A stretch of DNA of 64,000 nucleotides from Oscheius tipulae (GCA_037178975.1 JASJZH010000003.1:1054001-1118000); one strand, 5' to 3'. Positions 23,667 through 34,728 are shown, counted from the first letter of the stretch. Numbers and translations: made by a program. The notes: generated by a model not told the origin, from the sequence alone.

Positions 23667-24573
23667 CAGTCAATATTTGGACACAATAAAGGCTTATATA
23701 TTTTCTGTCTTTCTGTTTCTCTGCCTCTTGACTTACTGCGTAAGTAAAGCGGGGAATGGATTTGGAGGGATTTGCACGGAGTATCTTTTATCTTGGTACA
23801 GATTAAATGGCTAGTTACTGCGCCTTCGCCGCGGTCGGATAATAATGCAATAGCAGGTGGCACCAGCGCTTAAAAGGGTCCCAAGTTCGATCTCCCGCTG
23901 CGGCCCAACCAACGCTTCCATCCCCTTGCGTAGGTCGGTAAAATTGGTAGTAGCTTGCTACGAATTCGTAGGCGTTCCTAAAAAGGGTTGAGCAGCTTTA
24001 GAACATAATGTCCCGCGACCTGGGATCTTAGAAATTTGTTTTCAGCGGATTGAACATGCATTTCGGGAATATGGCAGAGCAACTAAGACAATTTGGTTGT
24101 ACAATCAATCGTTTTTACCCCTGTCCTTTTGTGAATTTCTTCTCGCACATTTTTTAAAGACACTAAGAACGCCTTGGACGTTGTCCTCTGTCTCTGATCA
24201 GGTCACTATGAATTTTGAATCGAAAGCACACCGAAGCAAGTGCCATTATCACATATAGAGAAACCACACAATTACCTTCTTTTGATTGTAGGAAAGAGGC
24301 AAAGTGTCGTACAAAGGCATGATTCCAAACAGGAGAATTGTTCATATTATATTTTCTTCCCGTAGTTCATGTTTCCTCCAACACAACGTGATCACTTTTC
24401 GGCAGATTTCTTCTTGAAGAGCTGATCAAGTATAGACTGTTTCGTCTTGAGCACTATCCTCCGAATCCTTGTCAGTCAAAATGCAGAGTCATTTATCACT
24501 CAAAAAAAAATATAAAAAAACCAAATACCCTATCGGTCTTTATGTTGTTTACTTTCCCATAGTACTTTACAAC
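23667..24573. other. Intergenic stretch with a tRNA-like/SINE candidate
   Basis: It contains the poly(A) signal of the ET gene, a tRNA-like sequence at 23828-23904 and a dispersed block at about 23993-24027. No coding exon is supported. Confidence 0.5.
23828..24030 (+). mobile_element. Possible tRNA-derived SINE
   Basis: Positions 23828-23904 open with GCCGCGG and close with CTGCGGC, which partly pair. They carry a B-box-like AGTTCGATCTC after GCGCTTAAAAGGGTCCC, but the D arm is not tRNA-like, so this is not a functional tRNA. About 90 bp downstream the block GCAGCTTTAGAACATAATG followed by TCCCGCGACCTGGG nearly matches 4213-4246. A tRNA-like head followed by a dispersed body suggests a SINE; element ends are not visible. 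Confidence 0.35.
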
Positions 24574-24925
24574 CTATTCATTCTCCTCGTCTTCGTATTC
24601 TTGCCTTGGTGCAACGTAAACCTCTTCTTCCCCTTTGTGAACGCTTTGGATGTGAATAGCCTTGTCCGTTTGATGATGACGAATGTGCTTATCCACGTCC
24701 CTTCGTCTGTGCAGGGTTTTGTAACTGCAGGGCAAGCAGGAGAATTGGTATTGTTTCATATGTTCCAATAGTTCATGACGTGAATGATTTGAAAGAGTCG
24801 GTGTTTGGAGTGAATCAGGAGAAAAACTCGCGACGTCCAGCATCCCTCTCGCAGACATGACAAATCTCTGTTATTCGGCAGTTCTTTACGCGAACAGGCG
24901 TAAGCCCACTCAGAGAGCATGAGAA
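24574..24925 (-). pseudogene. C2H2 zinc-finger gene fragment, frameshifted
   Basis: On the minus strand, one frame (24858 to 24574) ends with FSCLPCSYKTLHRRRDVDKH and IRHHQ, a C-x2-C...H-x4-H zinc-finger arrangement, then a short acidic tail ending in YEDEENE. Just upstream, in another frame, ICHVCERD gives a second C-x2-C whose histidines (NHSRHELLEHM) lie in the first frame. A frame change near 24830 separates them. It could be a real gene with an unrecognised junction, but no splice pair joins the frames. Role unknown; zinc fingers of this kind usually bind nucleic acid. Confidence 0.4.
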
Positions 24926-25080
24926 AATCATCAGTTTCATGTGAACCTGATGTTTCCTAGACCGAGACTTTACCGTGTGCCGTTTCTTTGCCCATAGTGT
25001 ATCTTAAAAGAAAGGGCAATTCAAAAAAGAAAGACGGTAGTTATAAGTTAGTTGTTAAAGGACAAGTTCATTAATTGGGA

Positions 25081-25167
25081 GACCGACAGCGCAGTAGTTA
25101 TGGCCTACTTTTGTATACCACAAACTTGACATTTGGACAGCGCTGTCGTTGTGGCCTTGCTTTATAA
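25081..25167 (+). repeat. Palindromic-core repeat, two units
   Basis: ACCGACAGCGCAGTAGTTATG, then after about 55 bp TTGGACAGCGCTGTCGTTGTG. Same orientation as 211-400. Confidence 0.65.
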
Positions 25168-25410
25168 GTCACAGGCCCGATAGTTAATTGATCACGTTTT
25201 TAGTTTGAAGTTTTTTTTTCCCAACAAAGGCAGCAGAAGGGTAAAGTCTCGGTCTAGGAAGCAGGGCGAAGGTAAGAAAGACTCAGGTCCAGATCAAAAA
25301 TGCTGGTTCCCAAACTGACTCAAATTGACATGACTTGTCAATAATTTGTGTGCGCTTGAAACTTGAAATTTTTTGAAGCCCCCTTTATTTTAGTTTCAGT
25401 CACAAAGCAT

Positions 25411-25679
25411 GCCCTAGATAAGTCATCCCTACAAGAGTGCCCTTCCGGACTTCAGGGCATGATAAGGAGACTCTGCTACACGACTGACTTATCATAATGG
25501 CTGTACAACAGCGGTGTGGTACGTGTGAGAAACCGAGCATTCTTACAGAGACTTTGGAGATGTGCTATTGCGACGGGGACATGTGCACTCCGCATGTGCT
25601 AGCAGATAAAATGGCACCGGGTTATGAAGAAATAATGGCCAAAATCTTCATGGCGCTCATTATCTATCTCGCTCAATAA
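25411..25679 (+). pseudogene. Ly6/uPAR-like cysteine-rich fragment
   Basis: One frame reads QECPSGLQG and then LCYTTDLS before a TAA near 25493. A second frame continues with QQRCGTCEKPS and MCYCDGDMCT and ends in a short hydrophobic tail (IFMALIIYLAQ). Together the cysteine spacing resembles the second half of a small secreted Ly6-like domain with a GPI-type tail. The two halves need a frame change near 25490 and no start or signal peptide is visible. It is probably a relic. Confidence 0.35.
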
Positions 25680-25721
25680 ATGTGACAAACTTTCTGCAGA
25701 ATGCTGTTAAATTTAAATGGG

Positions 25722-25917
25722 TGGACCACAGCTACAGCGCTGTCAAACTTTGGAGTGTGAGCTTTTGAAAATAAAGCCACAACTACAGTCCTGTCTACAT
25801 GTGGAGCCTGTCGCTTGTCGGGAGCCTAAACGTCAGGTCACAACCACAGCGCTGTCGTACTGTGGGGATTGTCGTTTGTAAAGTTACAGCCACAACGATA
25901 GCAATGTCTAACTGGCA
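25722..25917 (-). repeat. Palindromic-core repeat, cluster of about four units
   Basis: Reverse-orientation units GACCACAGCTACAGCGCTGTC, GCCACAACTACAGTCCTGTC, GTCACAACCACAGCGCTGTC and GCCACAACGATAGCAATGTC, spaced 40-65 bp apart. Confidence 0.7.
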
Positions 25918-25993
25918 CCTTGCAAAAAGCCCAGAGACGAAGAGAGATCGAATTTTATTGTAGTTTTCGAAAATTCGATTTAAAAAAATACGT

Positions 25994-26212
25994 TCACTTT
26001 CTCTCAAAAGAGCTGCTGTTCTTTGTCTTGGAAGCGCTCGGCTTCTTCTTCTCCTGCTGTTTCATCGTTCCAGGCAAGGCCTTTGGTTTCGGCGATGATT
26101 TTGCCAGAAGAGGCTTCTTGTCCTTACCCTTCGCCTGCGACGAACTCTTCTTCTTCCTGCCAAGGCCATTGACTCTTCGAAAAATGAACGAGACTCCCTT
26201 CTTGACCGTCAT
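25994..26212 (-). CDS. Small lysine-rich basic protein (hypothetical)
   Basis: A 72-codon open frame with about a third lysine or arginine. It starts MTVKKGVSFIFRRVNGLGRK and is followed by KKPLLAKSSPKPKALPG-type sequence. There is no signal peptide or membrane segment. The composition resembles a nuclear or ribosome-associated basic protein, but I recognise no family. A CAG directly precedes the ATG, so an upstream exon is possible. No poly(A) signal was seen close downstream on this strand. Confidence 0.35.
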   Translation of the reverse strand: MTVKKGVSFIFRRVNGLGRKKKSSSQAKGKDKKPLLAKSSPKPKALPGTMKQQEKKKPSASKTKNSSSFERK

Positions 26213-26483
26213 CTGAGCCGACTTATAGGTAGAGCACTGAGATAAGTGACTTTCCGTTGTAACGTTGTAGCGAGCGACGTCCTCCCGTCGCGAATTTTTA
26301 TTTAACTACTTTTGTTTGCAATTCTGGAATTTTCAAGGTTTGCAGAAGCATTAGAGGTTATTTTTTTCGTATGGTACTACAGCAAAACGCAAAACCGCAG
26401 AACCTTTCTTCTCGAGAGAACTTTGCATACTTCGGGGATTGAATTAGGCTCTGCAACTTAGATTTCAAGAAAAACGATCCAAG

Positions 26484-27160
26484 TCATGTGAATATCAGGA
26501 GAGATAGAACTCGAGGGGAAGACTCTTCCTCCTGAGGGGGTTTCGTTGACTTGGTAGGCGTCCGGATGTCCAGTTTCTTGAGGGCCTTCCTGAAAATTGA
26601 AGTGGTTTGCTTGGGTTTCGGTCCGAGAGAGACACCACCCATCTGGGAAGGCTGATTGAAATAGGAAGTGGTGGCATTCTTTTTATTGAAGATATCTTGG
26701 AGCTTGGCTGATTGAAGTAGGAGGTCTGAGGTTTGTTTTTTTTCCACGCTTTTAGATCTCTCCCGGCTGGACAAAATAGAATCCTTTGGTCTTCATGCCC
26801 ATGGACACTGGACCAGGAGAGCCACGGTCTCAGGGTAGAGGCTTCAATAGCAACTCCTTCAACTGTCTTGACCTGGGAATCTCTTCTTTTCTCTTCCTCA
26901 TCATACTTTTACACGACTGGAACCTTTCTCTGCGGAGAGAACGGGTCAGCTTATAGTTCTGAGGGATCAGGTCTTTTCGAAGCTCATCTGGTTCAAGCTC
27001 CATCAAGCTCCCAGTTGATCATCTTTCCAACCGGTTGAGTGTAGAGGTCGGTGGTCATTGTGCTCTGTCCGTCGTCCAATACAAGCTCTCCTGCAAAGTC
27101 TTCAGTAACTGGAACTGGTTTAGGAGCGTCCTCGTAACGCTTGCGACGAGCTACGATAAC
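26484..27160 (-). pseudogene. Possible decayed gene, basic TSYFNQ-containing protein
   Basis: The minus strand carries protein-like frames that do not join. From about 27155 to 27023 a frame reads RRKRYEDAPKPVPVTEDF and later TTDLYTQPVGKMINWELDGA before a stop. Further down, 26774-26484 encodes a lysine-rich segment with NATTSYFNQPSQMGG. The variant QTSYFNQPSS occurs just upstream in another frame, implying a frame slip inside a small tandem repeat. Coding-like runs in different frames without splice signals suggest a pseudogene. Family unknown. Confidence 0.3.
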
Positions 27161-27268
27161 CAATTAGACCTGTAAATTATGGTGGTAAAAAATTATTCAC
27201 ATGTTTTAAGAAAACAATAATCTGACAATAACTCTAGGTTTGGAAACCTATCGTTGCCCAATATCAGT

Positions 27269-27395
27269 ACCCACAACAACTGTGCTGTCTAGCTGTCGAG
27301 GATATTAGGACAACAATGGAGCCACACCTACAACGTTGTCTCACTGTGGATTTCAGGATCAGGCCACAACTACTGCGCTGTCTCGTTACTAGAGT
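27269..27395 (-). repeat. Palindromic-core repeat, three units
   Basis: ACCCACAACAACTGTGCTGTC, GCCACACCTACAACGTTGTC and GCCACAACTACTGCGCTGTC, spaced about 45-50 bp. A further forward unit lies at about 27789-27815 (GCAGTTAGACTGCGCTGTCG). Confidence 0.65.
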
Positions 27396-30121
27396 CAAAC
27401 TTAGGATGAAGGTTAGGTAGGTCATATAATGACGGCATCTAAAAGACAGTTTTTGAGGAAGGAGACAGAGAAAAACAAAACCGAAGGGATCGCCTCTAAC
27501 ACTCTCGAAATCTGGCTCGTCCACTTGGATAACTTTTTCACAGATGATTAGATCAATTTCTAGTCAAGTTTGTCATTGTTATGACCAAGGGTCCTTGGTC
27601 TTTGTCAGCATTGAGAACGGCTGGCCTGAGAGTATCTGCTTGGGCTGAAAAACTAATGTGAACTATAGTCACCTGTATTGTCTCGGTAGCATACCGCCTT
27701 TGACTATCTCGGTCAATTCTAACTCGTATTGTTTTGACTATCCGACAAAGTCCCACCCGTACTACCTAAAGTGGTGGATAAGAAACTCGGCAGTTAGACT
27801 GCGCTGTCGGTGTCTATTTAGTAACAGCCGCACTGTGCCGTTTCCTAACATTGTCCCTGTGACTCAACAGCGAGTTAAGAACTGTACTGTATTGAAAACT
27901 GTAAGAACCAGCTAATAGCGCTTCCAACTTACACATAGCGATGAAGAGTCCATCGTCCACAAGTTCCTTACATTCTGACTGGTCTACAGCAGCAGATCGA
28001 TCGCACCTTTTGACTGAAAACACCCGATTTTTCACAGAAAAAAAAATGAACGTACTGCATTATTCCAAATTGTTGTGAACCACCATATTCGTATGGGCCG
28101 TATGCATCAAAATTTCGGTGTAGGCCTCACTGCAGAGATACTTGTTCCCGTGGGATTCTGAACAGCACATGGTCAAACATTTTTGAGCTTTCCATTGTTC
28201 CCGACGATCAGGTCTTTGGTTCTTTTGGAACCATACACTCTGAGCATTATTAATTTTCTGTATCTGTCTAGGTCTCTCTGTCTCTCTATTGCTCTGTCTC
28301 TCTGTCCCTCTATTTTTCACCCGCCTCCCGGCTACAAATACACAACCTCTAGTCTATCTTCTCCATATTTCCGGGCCATTTTGTCATAATCCTCCTTGCT
28401 CAAACAGAAATCCTGGTTATTTACCCTTGATGGTCTCGACCGTTTTAAACTTTTTCCTAATGGAATCTAAAGGATACTTTTTAGATTTTTGTCACAAAAG
28501 TCTAAAGATGAAGTCTCTTAAGATGGTCTTACATGTTTTTATCTCCTTGTCCAGGTCTGAAGCCAGACAAAGGGATTCTAAAAATTGAAGTTTTTTGGCC
28601 GAAATCTGTAAAAATCTTACCACACTGCTTGGCCTCCTTGGCTCCTGACCCCCTCACGACCTTCCTCTTCTCGGATACAGGCCTATCCTTTCAAATCCGT
28701 GGGGGGAAGGATAACTCGGTCATTGTCTGTAAACACTTTCTGTCAGAGTTGCACCATGAAAACCATACGTCACTAGGAGTCATCGGCAGTTGCAGTGCAT
28801 AGGGGGCGATGAGTATGGGATAGAGAGAATTTAGTTGAAGGTTCCACAGCACATTTAGATTCTCTAGAAACTGCTGTTTATATACATTTTCTGTCAATCG
28901 TTCGAAGCAAAGTTTTTGTTGAAAACAACAAAAATAGACAGTTTGTAACAAAGGAAAAACTCCGGCAAGCAGGCCAAAATTGCCAAAAAGACAAAATATT
29001 TTTTTGCTCTTCGCGCCATTATTCCAGCCGTGGGTCATTTTTTTTTTTACATTTTCTCTCTTTTTGACAACTTATAATTTCAGAATCTATATCTCTTTCT
29101 CTGGCCCACTTGGTGATGCTGTGCCACTGCAGCTGTTCACAGCGAAACCCTTATGAAATGGTGTCACTCCGACTCTCTCTCTCATGGCAATTTCCCGAGG
29201 AATGAAGGCCAAGAAGTGCTATTCCGACACTGACCATACCTGTAGTCAAGAGCATGAACTTGAGAGAGATGCCCATGCTTTATGCTCGAACATAATGCCG
29301 TTTGAGGTCCTGAAACATGTGGTGAAGGAGGTGTAGCTACTTGTACATGGGGTAAGAAACTGTGTTTAGGTAAAAAAAAATATTTAAGATCTCAAGTGAC
29401 CTGTCTTCCTGACCAAGTGAACTTTTACGATCCTCGCTACAAGTTTGTAGAGAAGACGACGGCCTGTGAGGAAAAGGAGAAAGATCATTCGCTCAAGTAC
29501 GACAGGAAACTTGCCATGTTCAGTGCCAGTAAGTTTGCTACTGATGTCTCTGTTATTCTATCTTTTATAGTCTCTATGTTTCTGTCAACTTGTCCAGTTG
29601 TCCTGACTCTTATAAGAGTCCAAATTCTGAAGGAAAGTCTCTGTCTGCAAGACTAAGTCTAAGATAAGAGTGTAAATGTCCAGATCAATATGCGCTCACT
29701 CTTCATTAAAGTGATGGCCGTTGCTTGCAAACTCTTGCCTCTTCTGTTTTTAACTTCGACCATATTTTTCAACGAATATCTAATCTATTACTTAAAAAAG
29801 CGTTCTGTTTGTTTGGCTATTCAAGTATCGGTGCAAGGTAGGTAGGAGGAAAAGAGCTCCGTTGCTTCCAGAAACGAAGAACGACAAAAATGACTAGAAT
29901 TGTTTTAATAAAACTTTATTCAAATCTTTAATAAAGCTCAGTGGTGTCCGTCTGTCTGTCATGATGTCTGCACAATTGCATGTTAACACTAATACCCAAA
30001 AATGCTGACAGGAAACTGTTACTAGGTAAGCGGTGCAACGACCTGTTATCAGTTCTAAGCTAAGACTAAAAGGCTGCAAAGCTACCGTCGGCAGCTGGTC
30101 CCTTATCAGTTCACTCGCAAC
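27396..30121. other. Intergenic stretch with unplaced coding-like fragments
   Basis: No complete gene is supported. Protein-like runs occur on the minus strand at 28070-28263 (cysteine-rich, CLTMCCSESHGNKYLC), 27935-28015 (KRCDRSAAVDQSECKELVDD) and about 28550-28690 (basic). On the plus strand an exon-like block at about 29393-29530 (VNFYDPRYKFVEKTTACEEK) is followed by GTAAGT. They share no common frame or clear start. A partial reverse copy of the dispersed ~120 bp repeat lies at about 29930-29975. Confidence 0.4.
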
Positions 30122-33100
30122 ATGTCCTCTCCCCCGAATGCCGACCCCGTACCCAATGTAACTGTTTCCCAGGAGCTGAACATCACCGAGCTAATCACCA
30201 AGCTCCAGGCTAAAGTAAGCTTAGGAACAGCCGTGACGATCTCTTTCAGCAAAAAGTTTATAGCTTTTCTGCAGCCGATCAGATGAACAAGATCCTCGAT
30301 CTGATGAACAAGATCCTAAAGAAAGTTATCCGAAAGCAACTGGATGAGATCTACGAGACTGATGCGGTTTTCGGAATGTTCCTCTGTCACGTCTTTTTCC
30401 GAAAGAGAAGATGCATCAAAGAGTGGGTTTCCCATAAAACTTACACACTTTTCAGTACAGTAATGAGAAACATGAGCCGAGTGAAAACTACGGCGAAATG
30501 TGGCAGAAAACGGAGGAGCCCTTGTATTGTTTGCTTGTGGCCGCTTATGTCTCCAACGCCATGGCTCACACCTTTTCTGACCAGGAGGGCTTTCGACAGA
30601 ATCACGAGTGAGAAGAGTTACTCACAGACTGACTTCTTCCTCAGATACTACGAATCCATAGCCTGGTCGTTGTTCGACGAGATGTACCAGAACAACGAAA
30701 ATAAACTAGAGTACCATGTACTGGCATACGACTACGAGTCTTTCTACACGGGGGAACTGAACAGGCCTGTCAGAATTAATTCAAACAGTCCTGGAACTGA
30801 CGTCGAGTCGAGTCGACCAAGTTTAGTGGAGGATGGAAACCGACTCGAGTCGAGTGTATCTGAATCCGTGTCGGGAACGAAACCGAAACGATCTCAGTCT
30901 GTCCAGATGTGAGTTATACGGCTGTTTTTATTTCAATGAATCTAGGAATGAGAAAAGACCACTAGTTAGCCAAACCAATGACCAGCAGAGAATATATAAA
31001 CAGTGCGAAAAGTCATCGAGGGAACTACTCTGTGTAGCTTATCGGGGACAGTGCATGGTTTGTGTCTTTTCGATTTATTCCCGCAACCAGTCTCGCAGAA
31101 GTTCATCTCTCACATGGCCTGTCAGGATTACATCAAGACAAGATGGGAATATGGCAAGGTTGGCAAGTTGTTTGAAGTCGACAGTACTCCTACTGAGGAA
31201 AAGAAGGCTCGAAACGAGTTAAGTCCTGGAACCGACGTCGAGTCGAGTCGACCAAGTTCAGTGGAGGATGGAAATCGAGAGTCGGGTCGATCATGTTTAA
31301 TGGATTGGCTGAACATAGTTCTTTGGACTCCTCAAAACAAGTACCGCATACATATGGTTAGTACATTTCCAGCCAATAGCGGCACCTCAGTTTGAACTCC
31401 CGAAGCTCGACATTGCGCGCGAAGAAGAAGGAATCGTGGCGGGACCCAAATTTTTCGTTTTCGAAAAACCTTTAAAGAATTGCCTCACCATTTGTTAAAA
31501 ACAGGCTATAACCACCGAGCTATGGTGCGCGGGTGGCGCGCACGTTTCTCCAACGGCCGTGATGCGTACGAGAATAAGAACACTTTCAGTTCTTCAATCT
31601 CATCTTTATCGTCTTTTTCGCAATGACCTTGTTAAAGAAACCGTGGAAACAGCTCTTCGGTCCGGACCTAAAGGACGGAACCTTCAATTGGTGGACTCTT
31701 GCATTTTTCTACGTCCTCGTCAGTCTAATTCTCGAAACTGCTGAGCAAGTCTTAAAAACATCGTTCATTCTGATAGTACTCAAATGTTAGGACAACATAT
31801 CAAAAAGTTCAGAAAGGCTGGCGCAAAGCATACTGGTGGGCGGACTATCAGGTTCGATTACTCCGATTTGCTCCGTTCATTGCTAACTGTTTCTTATTTT
31901 ACCTGGCTGCCGTTTACAAAATATATCCGTCGATCTTCTTTCCAGTCTGTGAGATACTCTTCACAGCCTCTTTCGTCCTTAGTACAATCATAACCCTTAA
32001 ATACTTCTCATTTTCCAACTATTTTGGAGCCAAGATCCAACTCATCAGGGAGATGGTGAGTCTGAATGATCTTTGACCGGGTATGAAGGTTGTTTGGAAC
32101 TCTCTCGGTTTCTGAAATGTTGATGTAAAAAAAATGAGAATAGCTCGATTATCTTCAGACCAAATCCATCTTCATGTACATGGCCATCTTGGTAGTCTTC
32201 TGGATCATCTACGCTGTCTGCTACCTCAGTCTGACCGAAGGAATTAGCACCGATCAAGGGAGCCCAGTCTGGCAGCTCTTCCAGAACGGAGTCTTCGAGA
32301 TTCTCGGAGAGAGTCGGGATGAAGATCGTGACGGGATCATCTCCAGTTGCTCGAATGTGCGATGGGAGTCTGTGGACTTTGAGAAGCCGGATCAAGTTAG
32401 TTGTCTTTTTCGCAGCTCCCTGATTCCGCCTCTGCTCTTTATGTACATGATGACAGCTACCATCATGCTCATCAATATCTTCACAGCCATGCTATCGTAA
32501 GATTTCTTAGTTTTCCGTTACAGAAGATTTAGGCACAAGTACGAGGTTTCGAATCAGAACGCTACGAACTACAGTCGATTTCAAAAGTACGAGACCTTGG
32601 CCAGATTCGAGTCAAAAATCTTCTTCCCCCGCCCACTGATTATCATCTACATTGTTGGCTGGATCTTCTACAAAATTGGCAGAATTGACAAGTACTATTT
32701 TAGCTGCTGCAAAGACCAATCTGACGAATCCCCTTCCCTCATATCGTGGTTGTCTAGCGGTGAGTTCGGACCCGTTACGAAAAGAAAGACTCTTGAGGTA
32801 GGCAGGAGCTGGGGAAGCGGTCCAAAAGACGCGAGAGTGAACAGGGAGGAAGCCAAAAACTTGCTGAAACGGGTGCTGGCTGTAGGTTTTCTACTAGTCG
32901 AGACCCTCAGATATTTCAGCAACGCGAAACCAACAACTTCGTTGACGCCGTTCAAAAACTTGTAAGACTGACAGCGGAAATGTCTGTCTGGAAACTGACT
33001 CGCCGGAATCCCGAGAGTCCCGCCCAGGACAGGATCAAAGAGGCACACAAAGTCTTACAAGGAGTCATTGGAGAGTTCAAGGACTTCCTGTCGACAGAGA

Positions 33101-33123
33101 CTGATTCATTACACCAACACTGA
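30122..33123 (+). CDS. TRPM-type cation channel, N-terminally short
   Basis: TRPM-family channel subunit. Supported exons: 30122-30214, 30250-30422, 30461-30607, 30645-30908, 30946-31057, 31099-31317, 31373 to about 31456, from 31590, up to 32055, 32159-32496, 32533-32881, 32920-33123. The pre-channel region matches the last TRPM homology region: MWQKTEEPLYCLLVAAYVSN, then SIAWSLFDEMYQ, then FISHMACQDYIKTRWEYG. The channel part has S1-S2 (31590-31735), S3-S5 ending KIQLIREM, a pore segment (WQLFQNGVFEILGE) and S6 (PPLLFMYMMTATIMLINIF), then the conserved post-S6 helix and a charged tail. The junction near 31735-31765 (S2-S3) is unresolved. The chosen ATG gives no SLOG/MHR1-3 region, which fills about 700 residues of usual TRPMs. 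A nearly identical in-frame insert occurs twice (30788-30843, 31222-31278). The divergence resembles CED-11-type TRPMs, but that placement is only a guess. Confidence 0.8.
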
Positions 33124-33483
33124 CAAGAGAGGGTTCGCAACAAGACCGGACCTATGGGAAAAGAGATGGCTGTGCCAAACCTATAGTCTGTTAAGGCCTG
33201 TTCCTCTTCTTGACCGCTTTTGTCACCAACCTGCCTCAATTTCTAATTAGAGTTCAATTTCAAAGCATCATCTTTTACTGTTTCCTCCTTCCTATTGATA
33301 ATATTCCTTCCTTTACCTTTACCTTCTTGACACGAACAAGTCGAAGATTCTTATCTACGAAGGCCAGCTCTCCAGAATCGAGTCTTTTCTCAAGGCAAGA
33401 TATCAGGACTACTCTGTACTATCATTCTCATCCTATCAATCATCAGAGCATATTCTGACAGCTTTGGGGTGCGTATTGTTGAT

Positions 33484-34221
33484 TTATTTATTTATTTACG
33501 ATTATCATATTATTTCGATATGTCGCATTCTGCTCTGTCTGAAGTTGTCGGGATCCACCTTAGCCATCTGTCCCAGTTCTCGCCACATCTTGTTGCAAAA
33601 TCGTCTCTCCACCTAGCTCTTGGTCTTCCTGTCGTTCTGTGTCGAGACCACGGCCTCCATTCGCATATTGTCCTTGTCCATCGGTCGTGTTGCATGTGAC
33701 GTGGAGTAAGACTTCCGGAACCCGGTCTGCTCTGGTGGCTGATTGTTGTCCAGCGCGAGCCTCATTCTTTCCCCCAAGATAGAGGTGAAGACTTTGAAGA
33801 TGACTGACAGAAGAGATATTGGTCTGTAGTTTTTGATGAGCAGTGGGTCTCCCTTTTTGTAGAGCAAAGATATCGTCGAGTCCGCCCATTGATCAGGGAT
33901 TTGTTGTTCCTCCAGAATATCGTTGAAAGTTGCCGCCAAGTGTGGAGTGATAATGTCCTTTGCTACGTGAACCATGTCTGACGTTATTTGATCCGGCCTG
34001 GGACTTTTTCCATGTTTTAACTTAGACATGGCTTTCTGTACTTCTGATGCAAGTATTGGAGGGACATCGTCGTCTGCTGCGGCTAAGGGGACAACCTGGT
34101 CTAACCAGGAAGCGTAGAGAGCGTTGTAAAAGGAGCGGACGATTTCTCGAACATCACCCGGGTCATTAGCAATTCCACCAATGCTGTTACTCAGTTGCCT
34201 CAGGCTGGTACTGGTATTGGA
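33484..34221 (-). mobile_element. RTE-type LINE copy 1, 5'-truncated and internally deleted
   Basis: The minus strand encodes the N-terminal half of an RTE reverse transcriptase: SKLKHGKSPRPDQITSDMV, then NYRPISLLSVIFKVFTSILG, then PPEQTGFRKSYST. It then jumps directly to the element's C-terminal coding end, so the palm with the catalytic YADD box is missing. The 5' endonuclease is absent too. The 3' end is an (AAAT)n tail. A perfect 11 bp target duplication GTATTGTTGAT flanks it (33473-33483 and 34222-34232). It is not autonomous. Confidence 0.88.
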
Positions 34222-34255
34222 GTATTGTTGATGTTTGTTTGATATTCTGTAACAG

Positions 34256-34444
34256 GACTTGACGAAGTATCTGGACAGAATCGTTGAGACCAAGAGGTCA
34301 GATGAGAGAATCTATCAGGAGGAGAGAGTATTGCAGCTAGAAAAACTGATAGAAGAGCTAGAATGTTCAGTTGGATCAAATAAATGTGATAGACCCTCGC
34401 TCTTCCCTCTCCCCTTCCCCCTCTTCCAATGTTTGTTCATATGA
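34256..34444 (+). CDS. Candidate exon: coiled-coil segment downstream of TRPM gene
   Basis: Preceded by a good acceptor (CTGTAACAG) at 34255. It reads DLTKYLDRIVETKRSDERIY and continues as a charged heptad-like run to a stop at 34444. Upstream of the RTE insertion a stretch ending at 33468 has a GTGCGT donor. Removing the RTE copy and one target duplication leaves a 38-nt intron between them, the typical size here. Whether it belongs to the TRPM gene (which has its own stop at 33123) or to another gene is unclear. An AATAAA at 34379 lies inside the frame. Confidence 0.35.
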   Translation, partial: DLTKYLDRIVETKRSDERIYQEERVLQLEKLIEELECSVGSNKCDRPSLFPLPFPLFQCLFI

Positions 34445-34599
34445 CAAATGAAATATCTATCTATCTATCTATAGACAGAAGTCTGTCATCAGACGGATTC
34501 AGCTTATTAGGTAGCTCGCGTTTTACTTGCGGCTCATTGACGTTATGACTATTGTCTACTGATTCTGCGGCTGCTGGTGCAGTCAGAGACAGGCAATGA

Positions 34600-34728
34600 T
34601 TTAGAAGCTAGCAAAAGTTCGCAAGTTTCCCTGCAGCTGACTTAACATACCATGACTTGCCAGCTTTTGGCTCGTGGTCACGGACGGACGGACAGACGAA
34701 CACCATTGCACTTTAGTAGCAGAGAGGT
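34600..34728 (+). repeat. Dispersed ~120 bp repeat, copy 2
   Basis: Same block order as 1042-1172: GTTCGCAAGTTTCCCTGCAG, GCTGACTTAACAT, CTTGCCAGCTTTTGGCTCGT, ACGGACGGACGGACAGACGA and ACCATTGCACTTTAGTAG. It is closer to the 37385 copy than to copy 1. Confidence 0.65.

Noticed and set aside
23237-23863. Long minus-strand open frame of 208 codons, valine-rich
   Set aside because: It is the antisense shadow of the Thr/Ser/Pro linker of the ET gene.
23828-23904. Functional tRNA
   Set aside because: The D arm and anticodon stem do not form and the A box is poor.
31357-31372. 16-nt intron in the TRPM gene
   Set aside because: A donor at 31318 gives a 55-nt intron in correct phase.
32497-32523. 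27-nt intron in the TRPM gene
   Set aside because: The next acceptor (32524-32532) gives a 36-nt intron in the same phase, matching the usual size; likewise 38 instead of 29 nt at 32882.
33613-34293. 226-codon minus-strand frame as a host gene
   Set aside because: It is the reverse-transcriptase frame of the truncated RTE element flanked by target duplications.
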